Shown here one piece after another: positions 58,901 to 64,000 of a DNA stretch of 64,000 nt. The notes under the pieces were generated by a model, which saw nothing but the letters and a program-made list of their open reading frames with translations, was not told the origin of the DNA and ran no database searches. This DNA is from Zantedeschia hybrid cultivar (Eukaryota; Streptophyta; Magnoliopsida; Alismatales; Araceae), in the NCBI GenBank assembly GCA_030544215.1, contig JARZZO010000013.1, positions 28,565,229-28,629,228 of the forward strand, read 5' to 3'. How positions within the stretch are numbered: position 1 is the stretch's first letter; each line of letters starts with the position of its first letter. The position numbers and the translations under genes were made by a program.

Positions 58901-61596
58901 ACAGCTGGCCTGCTTTACAAATTTTCTTAAATTCCTAGGGAATTAATTTCCCCTTAATCTCCAATCTGTTGTACATTACTCATGAATCCTTTTTGCAGTT
59001 TCCCTCTTTCTTCCTCATGTATCTTTTCTCATTTCTTGAATCTGATTCCTGAGGGACTACAGCCTTCAGTTGAACGTATAAACACTTCCATTCTTACGGT
59101 TCCCCACGACTGGTGATCACAGTGCACTCCCATTCTAACAGTTCTCCAGGACTGGTGATCAAGAAGCCAAGGGCCCGTCCAGCATGCTCACCAGTCGGAT
59201 TCTAAACTCGGATGTTAATTTCTCAAGTCAGAACAAGTGCAATCCGTGGTTGCCATTAGAGGGAAGAAGATAATGTAATAATTTGCCTTTTCAGATCTTA
59301 TTCCATGCTCACCATTTTAAATTCAAAAGCTTAGTTTTTTCAGAGAATGTAGGTTGTTAGAAGCTGATTAGAAACATCAATACACCTAGGCCTAAATGGG
59401 ATTTGGAAGTTGCAAAAAAAGTTGTATGTTATGGGAGTTTAGTAAATCTTACCTTTTTCTTAGGATTTTCATTTTATAAAGTTTTTCCTCATTCATTTCT
59501 CTCTATTCCTGAGGTAAGCAGAAATTTTATTAGCTTGATAAAAGTTCCCTTTCTAGTCAAATATCTTTTCAAGGTCTAGCTGGCAGATAAAAGCTGGTTT
59601 GAAAATTTTACATTATGGGTGAGTTTTTAAAGACATTTGGTTTTACTTTATTTAGGGAACTTGATGTTCTTTTGATAATTATATTTCTGGAATTTGATAG
59701 GGTAAAAGTATTAAAATCATATTGAATGAGTCTTGCATCAATTGTATTCTGGTAAAAAAATAATAATCAAGTTATGGCTTGATAGAATAAACTATTTATA
59801 TGACCATAGCAGCGTCAGTACACCTAGCTTCTTTTGTTAGGAAGCTTTAAATTATTATCTCTTTAATTTCTTGTAATTATTTAAATCAAAATATGAAGTT
59901 TTTGTCATTATTTAGGATAACCCTTATTTAGGAATTTTAAAATTATTATCTCTTTACTTTTTGTAATTATTCAAATCAAAATATGAACTTTTTTGTCATT
60001 ATTTAGGATAGCCCTTATTCAGGAGATCTTTTACCCTATCTTTTGCGCTCAACTGAATTCCTGTATCCCCTACTTTATGAATATTTAAGGTAAAAAAAGT
60101 TTGTTGTCTCGGTCAACAATCATGGCCAGTAATTTCAAGCTAATAATCAGGAAATTTAGTCATTATCAATGTTTTCATTAGCTGTACACTGTACGTGGGT
60201 AGGAGCTTGTTCCTTATACTCTCACTAGAAAATATTTGCAAATATCTGCATAGTACCCCCGACCCCTCCCCCCCCCTTTTTTTTCTTTCCCCTTTTCCCT
60301 CCAGTTGTTTTTTGTTCCTTAATAAGCAGCCATTCCTCAATGTTCTCTTTTTCCTGCAGAATGCTGCTTTTTTGGCAGAGAATCTAGGCATCAGTGTAAC
60401 AGATGGTGTCCTGAAAGCTTTAACTGATTCAGGTTATGACAACCAGACAAGCCATAAAGTAATCATTCAGTCAACTAGTAGTTCTGTTTTGATGAAGATG
60501 AGGCAACAAAGTAAGTACGAGTTTATGTACATGATTGACGAAAACATTGGTGATGTCGTCTCTTCATCAATCAAGGATATTTCAGAGTTTGCGCATTCTG
60601 TGGCACTAATGAAGAAATCTATATATGCTGATAGTGATGCATTCATTGTTCGAAAAAGTGATCTTGTGACAAAGTTCCATGAGGCGAATATCTCTGTGTA
60701 TGCCTATCTGTTCAGGAATGAGTATTTATCTCAAGCCTGGGACTTCTTTTCGGATCCAACTGCTGAGATCAACACATATCTCCAAGATGCTCGTGTCGAT
60801 GGGGTCATCACCGAATTTCCAGCCACAGCGGCTGCATATAGAAGTATGCTTAAATCACCGTATTTTTACCTTAATGCATATGATTTCACATGATAGACAT
60901 AGACAAACAGCATTTATTCAGTGTTGAAATCTTTCAACCCCTTGTATTTTTTTTTCTTGAAACGTAGTACAACTTTAACCATGTCATCAAGAGAGGTTTT
61001 CTGACTGTCTTTTCGGGAACTCCGGACATATGATAGTTTTGGCAAGTTGGACGTGTAGATGCCTAGAAGAAGGTAGCACCCGTCCCCAGCTTTGCCTCCT
61101 AGAATCACCAGCCACAAGCTAGTCATAAAAAAGAAGAGCAAAGAAGGTAAAATTTGGGAATAGATTAGGTCACGTGGTGCCACTGAACGATCATTTTCCC
61201 CATGGTTGCAACGCATGTCTAACCACATCTATTGGTTTGTGTTGGTACTTCCGCTTCGTTTAACTGCTGTGGCTTTTGTATCCTGCAGGAAACACTTGCC
61301 TAAACTTGGGTAAGAACACCCCATCCTACATGAATCCGGTCCAGCCTGGTGGTTTGCTGCAGCTCATGGCGAGTGTTCCCTCTGCACCTTTACCACCTGC
61401 GCTGTCTCCATTGCCACCCCTGACTGATGCCGACGTGGTGGAGCCGCCTTTGCCAGCTGCCAGGGGAAACACGTCTGGGCCCCCTAGCGAAACTGGGTCA
61501 CCTGCCCCACAGCCACCAAATGGGCAGCCATCCATTTCTGCCTCCATTCCCCTTTCCTCGGTGATGATGGTCATGGGATGTTTCTTGCTTGTCTGA
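46984..61596 (+). CDS. Glycerophosphodiester phosphodiesterase-like protein (GDPDL/SHV3 family)
   Basis: Coding exons: 46984-47113, 48777-49070, 50085-50197, 50394-50892, 52361-52399, 52511-52798, 57199-57338, 60360-60843 and 61289-61596. All introns are GT..AG and phases fit, giving 764 residues without a stop. Residues 1-29 are a signal peptide (LLALFLLLFHCSAPPAAA). Two tandem GDPD-like domains follow: about 46-350 (VIAKGGHSGLFPDSS, LWCDVQLTNDGVGIC) and about 360-665 (IITRNGASGIYPAST, DYIDCLVQVTKDGVLIC). The His-Arg and Glu-Asn residues of bacterial GDPDs are absent, as usual for GDPDLs. A Pro-rich tail ends in a hydrophobic run (VMMVMGCFLLV), fitting a GPI anchor. SHV3/GDPDL proteins act at the outer cell surface in cell-wall cellulose and pectin organisation and root-hair growth. 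Confidence 0.95.
47114..48776 (+). other. Intron 1 of the GDPDL gene
   Basis: 1663 bp, GTACTT..TTTTTGCAG. T-rich, with a 33-bp near-duplicate (GGTGGCTATCTGCTACTG..) at about 47818-47885. The donor GTAC is less usual but gives the conserved WQTLGG/NAPFVIA join. Confidence 0.75.
49071..50084 (+). other. Intron 2 of the GDPDL gene
   Basis: 1014 bp, GTAAGTTTG..ATCCTGTCCAG. Nothing recognisable inside. Confidence 0.8.
50893..52360 (+). other. Intron 4 of the GDPDL gene
   Basis: 1468 bp, GTAGTTTTT..GCATGTACAG. It contains a TA microsatellite near 51560 and the fold-back at 52149-52253, 107 bp before the next exon. Confidence 0.8.
52149..52253 (+). ncRNA. Candidate microRNA-like hairpin in intron 4
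   Basis: Arms 52149-52190 and 52212-52253 (42 nt each) pair at 38 positions; mismatches are one single base and one run of three. The loop is 21 nt. The near-perfect arm around the TTATCAG..GGGCAGGATAC segment fits plant precursor rules. I do not recognise the sequence as a known microRNA family. A small fold-back transposon would look similar. Confidence 0.45.
52799..57198 (+). other. Intron 6 of the GDPDL gene (4.4 kb)
   Basis: GTAAGTTAT..TCTCCACTGCAG. A GC-richer block at about 53300-54180 stands out and has repeated CCAATCCGATC/GGATCGG words around 53950-54120; it is probably inserted DNA, of unknown type. A poly-G run lies at 55345-55359. Frames inside are short and unassigned. Confidence 0.65.
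57339..60359 (+). other. Intron 7 of the GDPDL gene (3.0 kb)
   Basis: GTAAGTGTG..TTTCCTGCAG. A roughly 91-bp unit (ATTATTATCTCTTTA..AGGATAACCCTTATT) is repeated in tandem at about 59850-60025. No gene inside is supported. Confidence 0.7.
60844..61288 (+). other. Intron 8 of the GDPDL gene
   Basis: 445 bp, GTATGCTTA..TATCCTGCAG. If retained, translation would stop soon after, and the protein would lose its Pro-rich tail and anchor signal. Confidence 0.75.
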
Positions 61597-63200
61597 GCGG
61601 GACGACTGTAGCAGGCTCGTATTGGTTCTCTGTAACTTGGAATTTCTTCTGTAAGTCGAGCTACTAATCCAGTTGATTTATCAGCAGCAGGCCTTTTTGG
61701 ATTTTTCTTTTGGTGCCTTATTTTGTTTATTCTTGATTTTGAAGCTGTTGGAGTCCTGTATGTTTTGAGACCTTCAGGTGAGAATATATATATTCTTTTT
61801 TTACTCGCCACCATTTGGACGCCCTGCGGAACAGCTAACCTTTAGGAAATTGGAAATGAGATCCCTTCGACCTCAAAAAAGGGTCGACGATCATGGATCC
61901 TCTCTCATCATCTAGGGACAACATGTCATTTTGAATCTCTCTTTTATGCCTTCTCGTAAAAAATAATAATGCTGCCCTTAGATGATGCGAAAGGTCACAG
62001 GAGGGTCTATCTTTTCTGAGGTGCAAGAGATCTCCTTGCTAGAAATTGATTATGTCAAGGAATGGATTTCATTTGGGAAAATTATTGAAATTGGCACACG
62101 ATTTTAAAAAATATTTGATAGAGTCCCCATAAGTTTAGAATATGTAAAAGGGTCACTCCTTTTAACGTTCATATCCGAGTGGGATAAACATCATATATTT
62201 TTTTGATATATTATCCGAACTATTTAATTGTTTTACAAATAGATTATCCTAATCAAAACTTGTATGATAAGAAAGCATTACCAAAAGATTGATTGTCCTA
62301 GTCATATTCACAAAATATCTCAATGAGTTTGTTATTATTCTTTAATTATAAAAAAAGATATTAATACAAGAAAATAAAGTATCAAGAAAACTCATTCATC
62401 TAAAATTTAAACTTTATATGAGGCTTCTAAAATTTTCAAATTAATAAAGGATAAAGACTTTTTAAATTTTAGTTTTTACAAGTTTTTAATGTTCTATATT
62501 AGTTTTTACAATCTTCATATTTATTATAAATTCACAAATTTTGAACCCTCTTTAAACTATTTTTGACTTGCTAACTAAAAGGATTTTTTGAAGAGGGTTT
62601 GAAGATTGTGAGGAGTTTAAAACAAATGTAAAGATTGTATGGATTAATACTAAACATTGAAAGATTATCAAGATTGAAAACTAAAAATCTCTAAGAGCAA
62701 ATGTGTGTAAATAATAAGTAATAGCATTACTTTTGAATTTTATTCATAAGGATACATAAAATAAGTCTAATTATAACAGTAGATATTCATAAATTGATTT
62801 TTGAATTAATTGGAGATAATAAAATTTTTATAATTATTAAGATTTAGGAAAATCTATTTATAAAATGATTATGGGCATTTTAGATAGTATGTTGGAAGAT
62901 ATATGGCTTTTGCCTCGCACAGTTATAATCTTTACGAGGGATGACCTTTTTGTCGTACATTTTTTATTTAGATTTGTTATTTGTGCGCTCTATTTGACTC
63001 AATCAGATGATTGCATAGTTCTTCGACCCGATCCCGCTACCCATAAATGGAATAGCGTTAATTACATCCTCCTAAGAGGAAAACCTTTGATTAATCGTCG
63101 GAAGAATAAAATAACACCTTTTAAAATGATATAAGAAAGATATACAAGATTGTATTTAAAAAATGAATGAATTTCAGTTTTTATTTGAGAAGAAAACTCA
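61597..63200. other. 3' flank of the GDPDL gene, no further gene supported
   Basis: The 3' untranslated region should lie in the first few hundred bases; T-rich stretches are present but no AATAAA site stands out. AT-rich beyond 62080. The 89-codon frame at 62865-63134 (+) has no domain I can name. Confidence 0.45.
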
Positions 63201-64000
63201 TTTTTTAGTTTAAAGTTGAGTGTGCGCAAAAATTGATTTATTGGTTTTTATTGATAGATGATGATTAAAGATATTTTTTAGTGTTTTTGGATTGATTTAT
63301 ATGGATATATTGAAGATTTGTTGAATTTTTTAAGTTTGGAAGTGAACATGAAGTTGAGTCTGTGCAAAGATGCACAGACTTATTTGTTACAAATGAGAAT
63401 GCTTGTATTTATTTTGATTTTTGATTTGTGAGAGGAATGAAAATATTTTTTATGGTATTTTGATTGAAGTAGATGACATTTTTTATTGAGGGAGTCTAAT
63501 AAACATTTCTTATTGTGTTTTTTTAGATTTGTAGTGAAGAGATTTTAGATTTGATTTGTAAGGTATGGAAAAGTGTTTTTTATGTTTTCTTATTTGATTT
63601 GAGTGAAAAATACTTCAAAGATTTATATTTTTTATGTTTTGAATTTGTAGGTTTTGAAGGATAAGTAAGATATGCAAGTTCAATTGAAGTGAGATTTTTT
63701 TTAGGTATTTTTTATGTTTTTCAAAAATGACAAATTTGAGTTTTATTTATAGAAAGTATTTTATTTTTATCTTGGCGTTTTTGATTCAATTTTAAAGGAA
63801 TTAGAGTTGAAAGGATTAGATTTTACCAATTAGGGGTTGAGTCTGCGCAGGGTAGCGCAGACTCATCTGTTACAAGCCTATTTTTTCAGTTTTTTAGGTA
63901 ATTTCAAAGAAAAAGTTATCATTTTTATTTGGGTTTTGATTTGTGGAAAATATAGGGTTTATTTTTAAGACTTTGATTTAATTTGAGGAGAATTTAATGG
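63201..64000. repeat. AT-rich segment with paired palindromes, probably a retroelement edge
   Basis: Two palindromes share one design: 63357-63380 (AGTCTGTGCA, 4-nt loop, TGCACAGACT) and 63839-63864 (GAGTCTGCGC, 6-nt loop, GCGCAGACTC). Both are preceded by GTTG and followed by YATYTGTTAC. A half copy, GTTGAGTGTGCGCA, is near 63215. No coding sequence is seen; the segment continues past the window. Confidence 0.6.

Noticed and set aside
62865..63134. 89-codon frame downstream of the GDPDL gene
   Set aside because: No domain, no supporting splice context, and AT-rich surroundings; it may be a fragment of a repeat but cannot be named.

Overview
This is a stretch of flowering-plant nuclear DNA. 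The evidence is intron-containing genes with GT..AG borders, several LTR retrotransposons of plant lineages, and one intact plant gene of the glycerophosphodiester phosphodiesterase-like (GDPDL/SHV3) family with eight introns, up to 4.4 kb long. Nothing seen fixes the species; the long introns and dense nested retroelements suggest a genome that is not small.

Positions 1-8100 hold a decayed relative of the Tat-type (Ty3/gypsy) element described next, in + orientation. It has an LTR end (1-861), a broken antisense plant-mobile-domain (PMD) gene (6200 to 3091, - strand) and the start of the other LTR at 7464. A solo copia LTR (3992-5540, target duplication ATTCC) splits the PMD relict. Positions 8100-12758 hold no gene I can support, only simple repeats and CACTA-like palindromes. 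At 12759-13872 is a 1.1-kb element whose two LTR-like ends are inverted to each other, yet it is flanked by a 5-bp target duplication (ATCAT).

Positions 13969-43099 are a nested pair. A Ty1/copia element on the - strand (LTRs about 1.55 kb, target duplication GTTTG) has its 3' LTR split by a 19.8-kb Ty3/gypsy Tat-lineage element (14725-34524, LTRs 1317 bp, target duplication TTACC). The Tat element carries gag-pro-pol on the - strand, with a G-patch domain and a second, archaeal-type RNase H. In its 3' region it carries two multi-exon PMD genes in antisense orientation. All in-frame stops seen in it are TAG.

The most unusual signal is a dyad motif, RYRTC-N10-GAYGY (ideal form GCGTC-N10-GACGC), flanked by A- and T-rich runs. 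I count 42 copies in the two Tat-type elements (20 in the old one, 22 in the young one). None are in gag-pol; they sit in LTR U3, the gag leader, and the promoter regions and first intron of the PMD genes. The spacer is 10 nt in 41 of 42 copies although its sequence is not conserved. The copia leader holds two further structured repeat sets: four hairpins with a constant top and changing but complementary outer arms, and twelve 19-bp palindromes with compensatory changes.

Positions 43105-46980 show no convincing gene. The GDPDL gene fills 46984-61596 (nine coding exons, 764 residues, complete). Its intron 4 contains a 105-nt fold-back resembling a plant microRNA precursor. Positions 61597-64000 are AT-rich; the last 0.8 kb has two perfect-arm palindromes of a different repeated design.
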